Origin: Haliotis asinina
Taxonomy: Eukaryota > Mollusca > Gastropoda > Lepetellida > Haliotidae
Length of the DNA stretch: 64,000 nucleotides
Assembly (NCBI RefSeq): GCF_037392515.1
Contig: NC_090280.1
Coordinates: 58,460,004 to 58,524,003 of the forward strand
Direction: 5' to 3'
The notes beneath the pieces are model-generated. The model was given only the letters and a program-made list of their open reading frames with translations. It did not search any database and had not been told where the DNA came from. Position 1 is the stretch's first letter. Each line of letters begins with the position of its first letter. This document shows positions 22,677-30,582 of the stretch, piece after piece. A program made the position numbers and the translations under genes.

Positions 22677-23293
22677 TTAACGTGAACTGCCTACGATCTC
22701 TTTGGTGTTCATAATAAAGGCTTGCTGGGCTTTTTGTATCCCCTGTTCTATGTACTTTTTTTTCTCGTCCTCGCTGATAGCAGACTTACGAGACTTGGAT
22801 CGAATATCTTGTTTCATTCCGTTATATTTTTTGAGTTCAGAGAGGATTGAACGAAACTCCTCTTCTGAGATCTTACTATCAGAGAGTGCCGTGGAAATAC
22901 GCTCACTCACTGTGTTCAGCTTTGCTTCGGCCAGAACCCTGATCTCGTCGTGTTTCAATGCCTTACGATTAAGTCTGCGTGATACTAACTTAAGCGCCAA
23001 TCCTGCTAACCCTGCCACCCCAGCTGTTATTTCAATACCTAGCACTATAGGTGCAGCCACGATGGTAGCTAACAACCCAACGCCTGCCGCCCCTAGTCCC
23101 ATGCTGGTTGCCATAAGGGTAGTGTCAGCCCGTCCACGATATTGAAAGCTCTATTGTACTTTTTACATAGTGCTTTCCGCGTGTCACGGTCTTGTTCTAG
23201 TTGACGTTTCACATCACATAACTGCCTCAAGCGGAAGCCATCTACGGTTTCCAGCGTCTTCGCTACTTCCTCTACGACTGGGTACAGACCCAT
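22677..23293 (-). CDS. Hydrophobic conserved Polinton protein (frameshifted)
   Basis: The leftmost element gene, read leftward. The N-terminal part (23,293 down to about 23,131) starts MGLYPVVEEVAKTLETVDG and contains a charged helix. The second part (22,677-23,114 frame) has a glycine/alanine-rich hydrophobic segment (MGLGAAGVGLLATIVAAPIV), a second small-residue helix, a basic patch (VSRRLNRKALKHDE) and a charged coiled-coil tail. Both frames are open across 23,093-23,131 and clearly belong to one protein of roughly 200 residues. They are joined by a one-base slip at a short CCC run (plus strand) near 23,129. It is membrane-associated, and its function is not known to me. The N-terminal piece is duplicated outside the element at 22,072-22,154. 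It lies 1 bp from the end of the next gene. Confidence 0.75.
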
Positions 23294-23294
23294 C

Positions 23295-23960
23295 CTATAA
23301 TGTATATTTTGAAAGATATTTTAATTGGGTTTCAGTTAAAAACCTATCAATGAATTTGAAGTCTATAAGTTCTAAACTACCACTCAGGGTAATAGGTGAG
23401 AGGTTAATAGATTTTTCTGTTGTAATAAAAACCCCCAGGAGGCTTATTACGTGGTTTATAGGACCCGTGGTATCCTGTTGTATAACAATACGACAATATT
23501 TGCCTTTGTGTATGCTAAACCAGCTCATTAACACCCCGGGTAAAATTTGGTGTACTATTGGGGGGTCTCCATTGTCTGAATACTCAAAGAAGACTTCTAT
23601 GATGAGTGTGAAAGGGGGGAATATTATTTCAGGATTACTAAATGTTAATTTATTTTCGAATGAAGACGTTAACCCATTTTTGTAAGTTTTTCTTAATCCC
23701 CTCTCCGGAATGAAATCCCCGGGCCAGATACCGTTGTTCCTAATCTTAGAGATACGCCCCAATTCGGTTAATGTGATATAAGGTGAGGTGAGTGTTAAGT
23801 TGATCAGCCATTTGGGCTCTTTAAAATCTGATAACAACATCCGTCTGTACACGTTGTCTTTGAATTGCAGGATGTATAATTCATCTTCCTCACCAGGCTG
23901 ATCGAATCCCTCCGTATCTCCTAAGTCGTTAAGCGTAGTGTTGGGACGATGACTGGTCAT
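23295..23960 (-). CDS. Fibre-like protein 1 (candidate attachment protein)
   Basis: 221 residues, intact. The first about 40 residues (LNDLGDTEGFDQPGEEDELY then ILQFKDNVYRR) are paralogous to the N-terminus of the neighbouring 24-kb gene (ISDLGDTRGFDAPGVDGKSY). The C-terminal parts diverge, although both end in a related beta-rich block. A conserved N-terminal anchor with a variable distal domain is the organisation of adenovirus-type fibres. Placement beside the penton gene fits, because fibres dock on pentons. No trimerisation repeats or signal peptide are seen. The function is inferred from layout, and a lectin-like decoration protein is the main alternative. An AT-rich stretch with TATAATAATG lies just before the start. 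Confidence 0.6.
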   Translation of the reverse strand: MTSHRPNTTLNDLGDTEGFDQPGEEDELYILQFKDNVYRRMLLSDFKEPKWLINLTLTSPYITLTELGRISKIRNNGIWPGDFIPERGLRKTYKNGLTSSFENKLTFSNPEIIFPPFTLIIEVFFEYSDNGDPPIVHQILPGVLMSWFSIHKGKYCRIVIQQDTTGPINHVISLLGVFITTEKSINLSPITLSGSLELIDFKFIDRFLTETQLKYLSKYTL

Positions 23961-23970
23961 TATTATACTA

Positions 23971-24884
23971 TTACGATATAATTTCCAACTGGTTTTCTGA
24001 TAATAATTCAGGGGTGAACTTCATACCCATGAAGTGTATGTTGTCAGGCAGGAAGATATTGATTAGTGATATCTTGTTTTCCACGATCACGTTGACCCCC
24101 TGCAGACTGGTGTTGAGCCGACACCCACCCGCACGTAAACGTTGCAAACTTGATACTGGTGTCGTTTCACCCACCCGAGTTTGATCCCCTTCACGATCTC
24201 GACATCATTCCCCGATGGTTCCCCTAGGTAGACTTTGATGATCAGTGTTGAGTTTGCCGGTAGACTCTCTAGTATAGTGACCACACCTTCGAATTCAGAC
24301 ACCAACTGCAATTTCACGTTTTGTATGGCTGGTTTACTCGATAGCATGTGGGCTGCCATAGTGTTGAGTGGGCTGACGACTACGCTACGTCTCTGAGTTG
24401 GGACGTAAGCCATGAGCAGGGTTCCATTGTTCACGACTTTGTTTAGGTGGTTGTCTTTGTTATCAGTAAACACGTAGGGAGAGACGAGTCTAATATTGAG
24501 AAACCAGTCGTCATTATTGGGTAACAACACCCACTTGTCATCTTCGGTGAAGACGAGCATATATGGTTTGTTTTGGACGACGGTAGTGCTCTCAACATCG
24601 TCTAAGTCGAACAGTTTACCCCCGAACGATGGGTATATTATCCAATTATTATTACCGGTGTTGACAAGGGCGTACTTAGTGTTGACTGTTGCTCTTGTGG
24701 TATCTACTATATCACTTAGGGTTCCACCGGAGGGGATTTCAACGCGTTTGTAAATGTTGTTTTTCAGTTGCAAGGCGTACGATTTACCATCTACTCCGGG
24801 AGCGTCGAAACCGCGCGTGTCTCCAAGGTCGGAGATCCCGATATTGACGCATTTTTTCACTCCGGGCCCTTGTGCGCTGGTCAT
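23971..24884 (-). CDS. Fibre-like protein 2 (paralogue, frameshifted near the C-terminus)
   Basis: About 300 residues in two frames. The main frame (24,884 to 24,087) begins MTSAQGPGVKKCVNIGISDL and shares the DLGDT(R/E)GFD N-terminal module with fibre-like protein 1. A longer beta-rich middle follows. The frame breaks around 24,090-24,140, in a G-rich stretch on the coding strand. The other frame (to 23,971) continues with a tail ending FTPELLSENQLEIIS, comparable to the FLTETQLKYLSKYTL end of protein 1. Its start codon overlaps the stop of the upstream penton gene in an ATGA quartet (24,881-24,884), pointing to coupled translation from one message or very tight packing. Likely a virion surface protein, inferred from position and paralogy. 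Confidence 0.65.
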
Positions 24885-25534
24885 TTTACATGAAGCGTTA
24901 AGCTGAGGTATCCTATATTTACAGGATTATGATTTATATCTAACACCGATATTGTCAGCTCAGGTATGTTTCCCTGGATTAATCTCTTATACTGTCGTGG
25001 TGAAAACAACTCGGTTCTACCGTCGTTGTATTTCTCAGTTTTCACCGGCACTGCTCTCAGTATAGTGGAAGGGTGACCTCCTTGAATGTTATACGTTGTG
25101 CTCACCTGATCGAGATGAATGTACAGCTCTCGGTACGGTACTAGGTCGGGTAACTTCGTGCCTGTGACGGTTGTTGTTGGTTTTATCTCGTCAGGAGACA
25201 TACCGAGTATCCTCGCTAATGGTCGGCCGAGCCTCAAGGGGTTTCTTCCGTTGTTGATTAACACCACTGTACCGTTTGAGTCGTTCATCTTGAGTTCGGC
25301 TCCCAGGGGTTTGAAGACCTCGTCGTTTAGAGAGCACACGCTGTAGTAGCCGTCAGTTATCTGGCTGCGAGTTCCACTAACGAACAGCTTATTGTTGCTG
25401 ATATTAATGTTAGTCCATTGCGGTAGGTAGGTGATATCGCAGAGTGCGACTTCGAGTTGACCTGACGTGTTATCGATCGCGTGCGTCAGCTGAACGGCCT
25501 CACCGCTCGTTATTCCTGGAAGTGTTATGTACAT
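24881..25534 (-). CDS. Probable minor capsid (penton) protein
   Basis: 217 residues, intact, transcribed leftward from the 29-bp divergent gap. Penton proteins of Polintons are about 200-250-residue single jelly-rolls occupying capsid vertices. The size, beta-rich composition and C-terminal strand pair (LTISVLDINHNPVNIGYL then SLTLHV, a usual ending of this family: 'x-I-x-V-x-D-x-x-G-x-x-h-x-h-x-L-H') support the call. A PLRLGRPLARILGM segment sits mid-protein. It is followed with ATGA overlap by fibre-like protein 2, the neighbour expected for a vertex protein. The penton call rests on pattern and context. A structural comparison would settle it. Confidence 0.7.
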   Translation of the reverse strand: MYITLPGITSGEAVQLTHAIDNTSGQLEVALCDITYLPQWTNINISNNKLFVSGTRSQITDGYYSVCSLNDEVFKPLGAELKMNDSNGTVVLINNGRNPLRLGRPLARILGMSPDEIKPTTTVTGTKLPDLVPYRELYIHLDQVSTTYNIQGGHPSTILRAVPVKTEKYNDGRTELFSPRQYKRLIQGNIPELTISVLDINHNPVNIGYLSLTLHVK

Positions 25535-25563
25535 ATTATAATATATGAATTATATATTATAAT
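25535..25563. promoter_or_regulatory. Divergent AT-only promoter gap
   Basis: Only 29 bp separate the start codons of the penton gene (minus) and the 390-residue protein (plus). The gap is almost entirely A/T and nearly palindromic, with TATAAT-like boxes facing both ways (ATTATAATATAT ... ATATATTATAAT). Untranslated leaders must be extremely short unless transcription starts within the opposing genes. Confidence 0.6.
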
Positions 25564-26736
25564 ATGGATTTAGCACACTTGAAAATCGTGGTGAATGCAG
25601 ATGGTACGGGGTTTAAAACAACCTTTATTGATATCTTTGAAAAATATATCGTGTCCGTTAATAACGATCAGGCGGTGGTAAACTGGAATCAAAACCCAAT
25701 GCAGTTTTGGCAGAACCAACTCAACTTTGCTGTGTGGTGTGCGACGACAGGGTCGGGTGTGACACCAGACTACGGTATAGACGAACTGAGTAAGGCAGTT
25801 ATTTTGTTTCATATTTATTATCAAACGAGACGAATATTAAAGGAAATAAAGGCTCCTCTTCCCCAAGATATAGGGTGGAGTATGACGAATAACGGCTATG
25901 ATAGACGCGCTTATGAACGTATTTGTGGGGAGTTTGAGATTCCAACGAATAAAGACTTTCGCCTTCCTGGTGTGAACCATGGTCTCGGTATAGTTCTCGT
26001 GTACTTCTACAGGTCCGGAACATATTATGCCGGTTCTAAAGATGGTTCATACAACCCAAACCGTCATACATTTACAGGCCCCACAACGAATGAAAAGATC
26101 CATGTCAGCTGTATAAAGCAAACCAATCCTGATGCAGCCACAGCCTGGACTAAAATGATCTCAAAAACATCGAAAGGATTCACTCGTGCTGGTACAATAC
26201 GCTTGAACGACTCGATTCGAACGTACGTGTGGGCGCTGTTGGGTGCACAGTCGATGACGCGTTCCAACATCCTCGGTAAGGGAACTGCTTACGACGCTCA
26301 GACACAATTCGTTTCCAACGTTGAGGATGCTATCAATTCTCCAGTTGATCTCCCGAGGGCCATCGACCGTTACCAAAACGTGTTAGAATACGCCAGATCG
26401 AAAGTCAATTACGTGTTCGGCGTGGGGTTGTACATGGCTCCGAGTGATATGCAACTGAGAATAAAAAAAGTGGTGGGTTATAACAACAAAATAGTCATAG
26501 CCACGGCGGACCAAAAGTTGGGTATCAACCCCGATATTAACACCCCCTATATCCCACACATCCCACCACGTGAAAAGGGTATAGTGGCGCCACCCCCGGA
26601 GTCTAAAGTTCATGTGCCCCCAACACACCCCCATATACATGTGGGGGTACCCCCCTATCAGCAGCATATTGATAATAAAACGGCCCTGGTGGTTGGTGGG
26701 GTAACTTTGGGACTTATTTGGTTAAAGATTTCTTAG
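25564..26736 (+). CDS. Conserved Polinton protein of unknown function, C-terminal membrane anchor
   Basis: 390 residues, intact. The body is mixed alpha/beta with an FWQNQLNFAVWCATTGSGV segment near residues 48-66, an NHGLGIVLVYFYR segment around 140 and a long helical region (about 255-300). A proline/histidine-rich linker follows (about 335-372), then a single transmembrane segment at the very end (TALVVGGVTLGLIWLKIS). I recognise the general layout as a recurrent Polinton gene usually placed near the capsid genes, without an established role. The tail anchor suggests a membrane- or vertex-linked virion component. The linker DNA contains the GTGGGGGTACCCCCC palindrome found elsewhere in the element. 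Its stop overlaps the convergent gene's end by 23 bp. Confidence 0.8.
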   Translation: MDLAHLKIVVNADGTGFKTTFIDIFEKYIVSVNNDQAVVNWNQNPMQFWQNQLNFAVWCATTGSGVTPDYGIDELSKAVILFHIYYQTRRILKEIKAPLPQDIGWSMTNNGYDRRAYERICGEFEIPTNKDFRLPGVNHGLGIVLVYFYRSGTYYAGSKDGSYNPNRHTFTGPTTNEKIHVSCIKQTNPDAATAWTKMISKTSKGFTRAGTIRLNDSIRTYVWALLGAQSMTRSNILGKGTAYDAQTQFVSNVEDAINSPVDLPRAIDRYQNVLEYARSKVNYVFGVGLYMAPSDMQLRIKKVVGYNNKIVIATADQKLGINPDINTPYIPHIPPREKGIVAPPPESKVHVPPTHPHIHVGVPPYQQHIDNKTALVVGGVTLGLIWLKIS

Positions 26737-27894
26737 CCGCTACGTACACCAGACCCGCCACGGCGACGATGGCTGCCCACAGGTTTTGACTGAGCCACAT
26801 GGCAGTTTTAGACAGAGCGCTCAACAACCACGAGACGATGCTACCCAGGATGCCGGGAAGGGCTTCGGCGGCTTTACCAGCCAGTTTAGCTAGGCCTTCC
26901 CCGAGTTTTTTTATCCAGTCTTTAACACCCCCACCGCCACTTGGAGTTCCCCCGCCGCCGGCAGGCCCCACAGGGGTTCCTCCCACCAGTGACACCACCA
27001 GGGTTGATATGATGAAACCAAAGTCAGAATACTGGCGATGGTGATGCCTTGCTCCCGGAATAATATCCGAATCCTGTCTGCTAACGTGGTGTCTCGGTGG
27101 AGGACTTGATTGATGGTTTCCCGTATACGGCTGACCTGGGATCGAAGCTTTTCTTTGAAGGAGAATGCTGTCTCCAGCCAGACCTTCTTTTCCTCTTCCA
27201 CATCACGTATTCGTTTCTCGATGGGGGCTTTCAGAGCCTCGTCCTCAGTTTCACCGAGTTTTTTCCTTTCATAGGCGATGTGGTCGTCTATCTCACTCAT
27301 TTTGGCCGTGCTTTTCCAGAGATGACCACGAATGGTTTGCATTAACAGGTCCAACCCCCGCAGTTCCCTAAAGGTACTTTTGAGCCCCGGGAAGGGCTCG
27401 TTCTCGTAGTCGGCCAACACCTTTTTAATATCATAAGTCATGTTTTGATCCGATGGGGCGTCCCTGATGCCTTCCAGACTTTGAACTAACTCCGGAGGAA
27501 TCTTAGGTCGCGTGCCACCGTAATATTCTAAGCCTAGTTTATCGCGGATAAAGTCAATCCCATATTTTCTGGCCAATGTTGATAAGGCAAGCGGTTTTCC
27601 CGTGCTTTTATTCCCGAGATCGGCATCCGGGTGAGCCTTCAAACGCAGCGTTTTATTGATGAGGGTAAACTTGGAATGTTCCCTTCCCGGCTGCTTGATG
27701 TTGTCTCTAGTTTCAATTGCGTTGTAATAATCGTCGACGGCGCCCTTAATGAGTTCGGCCCTTTGCTTCGATAATGAGGTCTCAACTGCGTCGACAGCCG
27801 GCTGTAGGCCCGTACTGAATGAGGTCTCCTGGTCATCATCGAATGCCTGGGCACTATCGCCCGACATCTCCGTCATATCTATGTCTTCATCCAT
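26714..27894 (-). CDS. Coiled-coil core protein with amphipathic/transmembrane tail (frameshifted)
   Basis: Read leftward from 27,894. An acidic N-terminus (MDEDIDMTEMSGDSAQAFDD) leads to a basic-helical region and a coiled coil (about residues 190-265, KMSEIDDHIAYERKKLGETE onward). The sequence then runs into a REQGITIASIL segment at about residue 280. There the frame breaks (about 27,005-27,030). The alternative frame to 26,714 supplies a hydrophobic strand, a Gly/Pro-rich linker (GGTPVGPAGGGGTPSGGGG), an amphipathic helix (DWIKKLGEGLAKLAGKAAEA) and a transmembrane helix. The tail resembles membrane-active peptides described for adintovirus and adenovirus virion proteins (melittin-like or pVI-like), and the role is inferred. 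Without the break the product would be about 390 residues. It shares a 32-bp divergent gap with the major capsid gene. Confidence 0.75.
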
Positions 27895-27926
27895 TAGTAT
27901 TAAAAATATATTTCATTTATATAACA
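27895..27926. promoter_or_regulatory. Second divergent AT-rich promoter gap
   Basis: 32 bp between the core-protein start (minus) and the major capsid start (plus), with AAAAATATATTTC and ATTTATATAAC as TATA-like boxes. With the 25.5-kb gap it defines two back-to-back transcription origins for the structural genes. Confidence 0.55.
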
Positions 27927-29168
27927 ATGTACGGTAGAAAATTAGATCCTTTCAGAAGATTGAGAGAGCCATTAGGGGCCAGAGCCGTGCGACAGTCGGT
28001 GACCATCACCAACAATCCCAGCAAGATAGACCAGAATCAAACTCTGCTGGTTAGATTTCCAAACCTTGGTGAGAATGACCTCATTGTACCAGGCACTGTT
28101 CGACTGGCGTTCAATATCACGTTGACCTCCAACAACGACAAATGCGAGCTAGTGCGGAACGTGGGTCGAGCCATCATCAAGAAAACGACCGTCAAGATCA
28201 GCGGTAACGAGGTGCTGAGCATCGACGACAGCGACGTGTTTCACTGCTACAGGGATCTCTGGAAAAGCGAGGGAGAACGAGTCAATGATGTGTACCAGGG
28301 TATCAGCAAATCAACCCGGTCGCGCATAGGGTATGCCTTCACGCAAGACCAGCTAGACAAGCTATCGGACGGTGAAAAGGCCATCGCTCGAGCATACGGG
28401 AATCGATTCTGCGTGCCGCTAGACTTCGAGTTGCTCACGGGACACGCGCCGTTGGGTGATAGGCTCGAATACGAGCTCACGTTTAACGACTATAGCAAAG
28501 TAGTGCGTACGCCGAACGGTGATGAGGCCAGTTATGCCATAGACAACATCTCTCTGGAGTTCGACATGGTCACTAGCCCGGAGCTGGCCAGGCAGGTTCG
28601 AAGCCAGTACTCTGGGAAGATGGCTATCCTGTACGATCGCGTACTGAGGCATAGATCAGTCGTGCGAGATAAGAGCGACACTGTGTGGAATATCAACCTG
28701 AACGTGCCGGCGCGATCGATGAAAGGTATCCTGGTCGTCCCCGTGGAGTATTACGATCCATTCCGGAGGGACAGCGAGAAGTTTTTCAACCCCGAGATTG
28801 AAAAGGTGGAAGTTACCATCGAGGGCGTGCCCAACCAGCTGTTCAGTCATGGTATGAGACCACACCAGCAGTGGGATGAGATAAAAAAGCTACCAGTGGG
28901 GGACTACATAACAAAGGACCTGGACCTAGGCTCCGTGCAGATCGGTGAATACCTGACCACCAAGTACGCCCTATGGTTGGACATGCGATCCACGGATGAT
29001 GATAAACTGCACGGTAGCGGGCGCCGTATAGATAACGGCAGCGAAGGGATAACCATCCAGTTTACTAAGAAGGCTCAACCCGCTGGTAAGTTGAAATTAT
29101 ATCTGTACGTTATTATGGACGCGCAACTTAATATAGACAATGGGAGATTCGTGCAAGCCATCTACTGA
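27927..29168 (+). CDS. Major capsid protein (double jelly-roll hexon-like)
   Basis: 413 residues, intact. It assembles the pseudo-hexagonal capsid shell. The start at MYGRKLDPFRRLREPLGARA is chosen because it follows the AT-rich gap. An upstream ATG at 27,819 would read through the opposing gene. The N-terminal RxxxxPxGARAVRQSVTITN region and the paired beta-rich halves fit the Polinton major capsid. In the second half a VPVEYYDPFRRDSEKFFNPE block precedes VEVTIEGVPNQLFSHGMRPH. The C-terminus is KLKLYLYVIMDAQLNI. Its last 29 bp overlap the ATPase start, as expected for a morphogenesis operon-like cluster. Similarity to Polinton capsids is by recognition. The two-jelly-roll fold is known for the family. 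Confidence 0.9.
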   Translation: MYGRKLDPFRRLREPLGARAVRQSVTITNNPSKIDQNQTLLVRFPNLGENDLIVPGTVRLAFNITLTSNNDKCELVRNVGRAIIKKTTVKISGNEVLSIDDSDVFHCYRDLWKSEGERVNDVYQGISKSTRSRIGYAFTQDQLDKLSDGEKAIARAYGNRFCVPLDFELLTGHAPLGDRLEYELTFNDYSKVVRTPNGDEASYAIDNISLEFDMVTSPELARQVRSQYSGKMAILYDRVLRHRSVVRDKSDTVWNINLNVPARSMKGILVVPVEYYDPFRRDSEKFFNPEIEKVEVTIEGVPNQLFSHGMRPHQQWDEIKKLPVGDYITKDLDLGSVQIGEYLTTKYALWLDMRSTDDDKLHGSGRRIDNGSEGITIQFTKKAQPAGKLKLYLYVIMDAQLNIDNGRFVQAIY

Positions 29169-29799
29169 TGGGGGGTACCCCCCCACACCCCCCAACAATA
29201 AACTGCCACAACTACCCACTGACCCACACTGCGCCATAGTGTGCGGGCAGACTGGCTGTGGGAAGACCGTTTTCGTGTTGGATATGTTGGAGAGTTACTA
29301 CAAGAATGTGTTCGATAACATCGTTATCATGTGCCCTACTCTGAGCATGAATAAAACGTACGCGCGACCTTGGGTGATGACGGACCCGGACGTACACAAA
29401 ATCGACCCTGGAACACGCCTGCAGGACTGGTTGAAAGCTCTTCACGAGAAATTTAAAGGGGAGCCGACGCTGTTCATACTGGACGACTGCAGCGCTAATC
29501 GCGAGATAACAAAAAAGAGAGACATGCTATCGTACCTGGCCTTCTCCGGCCGGCATGCAAATCACAGCGTCTGGGTGCTAACGCAGAAGTTCAACTCGGT
29601 GTTGAAAGACCTCAGGGAGCAGACGCGATGGGTGGCCTTATTTCACTGCAAGGACAGGGATTCGTTCGAGGAGTGTTTGAGAGAGAACGATGTGATGAGT
29701 AAATTAGAACGGGAACGGGTGAAGAAACAACTCGCTGAAACTAAACACGCTAAGCTCGTGCTAAAGACCGACCAACCAGTAGCATATATAGTATGCTAA
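29140..29799 (+). CDS. Packaging ATPase (FtsK/HerA type)
   Basis: 219 residues. It powers translocation of the genome into preformed capsids. Walker A is GQTGCGKT (residues 36-43). Walker B is TLFILDD with the acidic pair at 115-116. A sensor-like WVLTQKFNSV segment follows, with an arginine-containing region near the end (LREQTRWVALF). The N-terminal leader is Pro-rich (GGYPPTPPNNKLPQLP) and is encoded by a G/C-rich palindromic DNA patch. The gene starts within the last codons of the major capsid gene. The stop falls at the beginning of a 10-bp repeat array. The sequence is compact and complete for Polinton ATPases, so the call is firm. Confidence 0.93.
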   Translation: MGDSCKPSTDGGYPPTPPNNKLPQLPTDPHCAIVCGQTGCGKTVFVLDMLESYYKNVFDNIVIMCPTLSMNKTYARPWVMTDPDVHKIDPGTRLQDWLKALHEKFKGEPTLFILDDCSANREITKKRDMLSYLAFSGRHANHSVWVLTQKFNSVLKDLREQTRWVALFHCKDRDSFEECLRENDVMSKLERERVKKQLAETKHAKLVLKTDQPVAYIVC

Positions 29800-29840
29800 G
29801 CAAAGCTAAGCAAAGCTAAGCAAAGCTAAGCAAAGCTAAG
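29795..29840 (+). repeat. 10-bp direct repeat array CAAAGCTAAG
   Basis: Four perfect head-to-tail CAAAGCTAAG units (29,801-29,840) preceded by a partial GCTAAG. The array begins at the ATPase stop codon and is followed by an AT-rich gap (TATATAGC...) before the next gene. It could be a regulatory protein-binding array, a 3' processing or termination element, or a slippage product. Confidence 0.85.
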
Positions 29841-29958
29841 TATATAGCTATGATATTTGAAGTGTTTGTCGTGTGCAACTTAACCTTCATTTCTCTGTGT
29901 TTTTGTCTGCATCGGGTATTATATAGTTAAAACTAAATCTTACTTGTTATATTATAAG
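29841..29958 (+). promoter_or_regulatory. Putative promoter region of the small-protein cluster
   Basis: 118 bp of mostly A/T with ATTATATAGTTAAAAC at about 29,919 and TTGTTATATTATAAG directly before the next start. It is the largest intergenic gap in the right half and probably drives the downstream genes. Inferred from composition only. Confidence 0.4.
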
Positions 29959-30582
29959 ATGGAGTGTGAGGAATTGCTCGAACAATTGTCTGTGGAGGGT
30001 TCCCCCACGCCGCCGGCAGGCCCCACTGATGACAAGCGAGAGAAACTGGTGGCGTTGGCTGTTGGCGGCAAAGCCAAACATTACTTTGGAGACTACACTC
30101 CGGATAAAAGTCACAAAATGTCAGCCGAAGAAATCGATAAGCTGTACGCTAGATACGAGTCCCGGCTCGGAGCAGAAATGACAAAGACAATAGGATCGGC
30201 TATGACCCAGATATACACCGGTATTGTATCATACTTCTTTCCCATTCCACCAGAGCGCCGACTTTACCTGTGGGAAGACCTCGAGAAAGACCCTTTTATC
30301 GAACACGCCGTGAGCTCTATCAGCTGCGGGCTGTACCACAAATATGGTATGTTGTTGGCTCCAGTGACGGCGGCGATTATCACGGCAAAACATTGTCAAT
30401 TTGAGAGAAAAAATAATAATAATAGTATAGATGGATGCTGCTCCCGAGGTGATACCCCCCACAGTGATGGAAGTGACCCCTTCACAGGAACCCCCAACAG
30501 TGAGGGAAACCCCACTGGGGGAAACCCCCACAGTGAGGGAAGTGACCCCTTCACAAACAGTAACCAGACAGAAGAATCCTAA
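29959..30582 (+). CDS. Conserved small Polinton protein, helical, low-complexity tail
   Basis: 207 residues from MECEELLEQLSVEGSPTPPA (preferred over the in-frame ATG five codons upstream because relatives that I recognise begin this way). The body has an AEEIDKLYARYESRLGAEMT helix, then IGSAMTQIYTGIVSYFFPIP and a semi-hydrophobic segment GMLLAPVTAAIITAKHCQF. From about residue 155 the frame runs through an Asn/Ser/Gly/Thr-rich tail. That tail overlaps the next gene in another frame. Function unknown. The hydrophobic patches suggest membrane or virion association. The Pro-rich GSPTPPAGP motif DNA (30,000-30,028) matches, inverted, the linker of the core protein at 26,945-26,973. Confidence 0.7.
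   Translation: MECEELLEQLSVEGSPTPPAGPTDDKREKLVALAVGGKAKHYFGDYTPDKSHKMSAEEIDKLYARYESRLGAEMTKTIGSAMTQIYTGIVSYFFPIPPERRLYLWEDLEKDPFIEHAVSSISCGLYHKYGMLLAPVTAAIITAKHCQFERKNNNNSIDGCCSRGDTPHSDGSDPFTGTPNSEGNPTGGNPHSEGSDPFTNSNQTEES

Noticed and set aside
26714..26998. Stand-alone 94-codon amphipathic membrane protein
   Set aside because: Its frame continues upstream of the first ATG and fits the C-terminal part of the coiled-coil core protein after a frame break, so I merged it with that gene.
27819..27926. Upstream start for the major capsid gene
   Set aside because: It would overlap the opposing gene's start and read through the AT-rich divergent gap. MYGRK at 27,927 is the sensible start.
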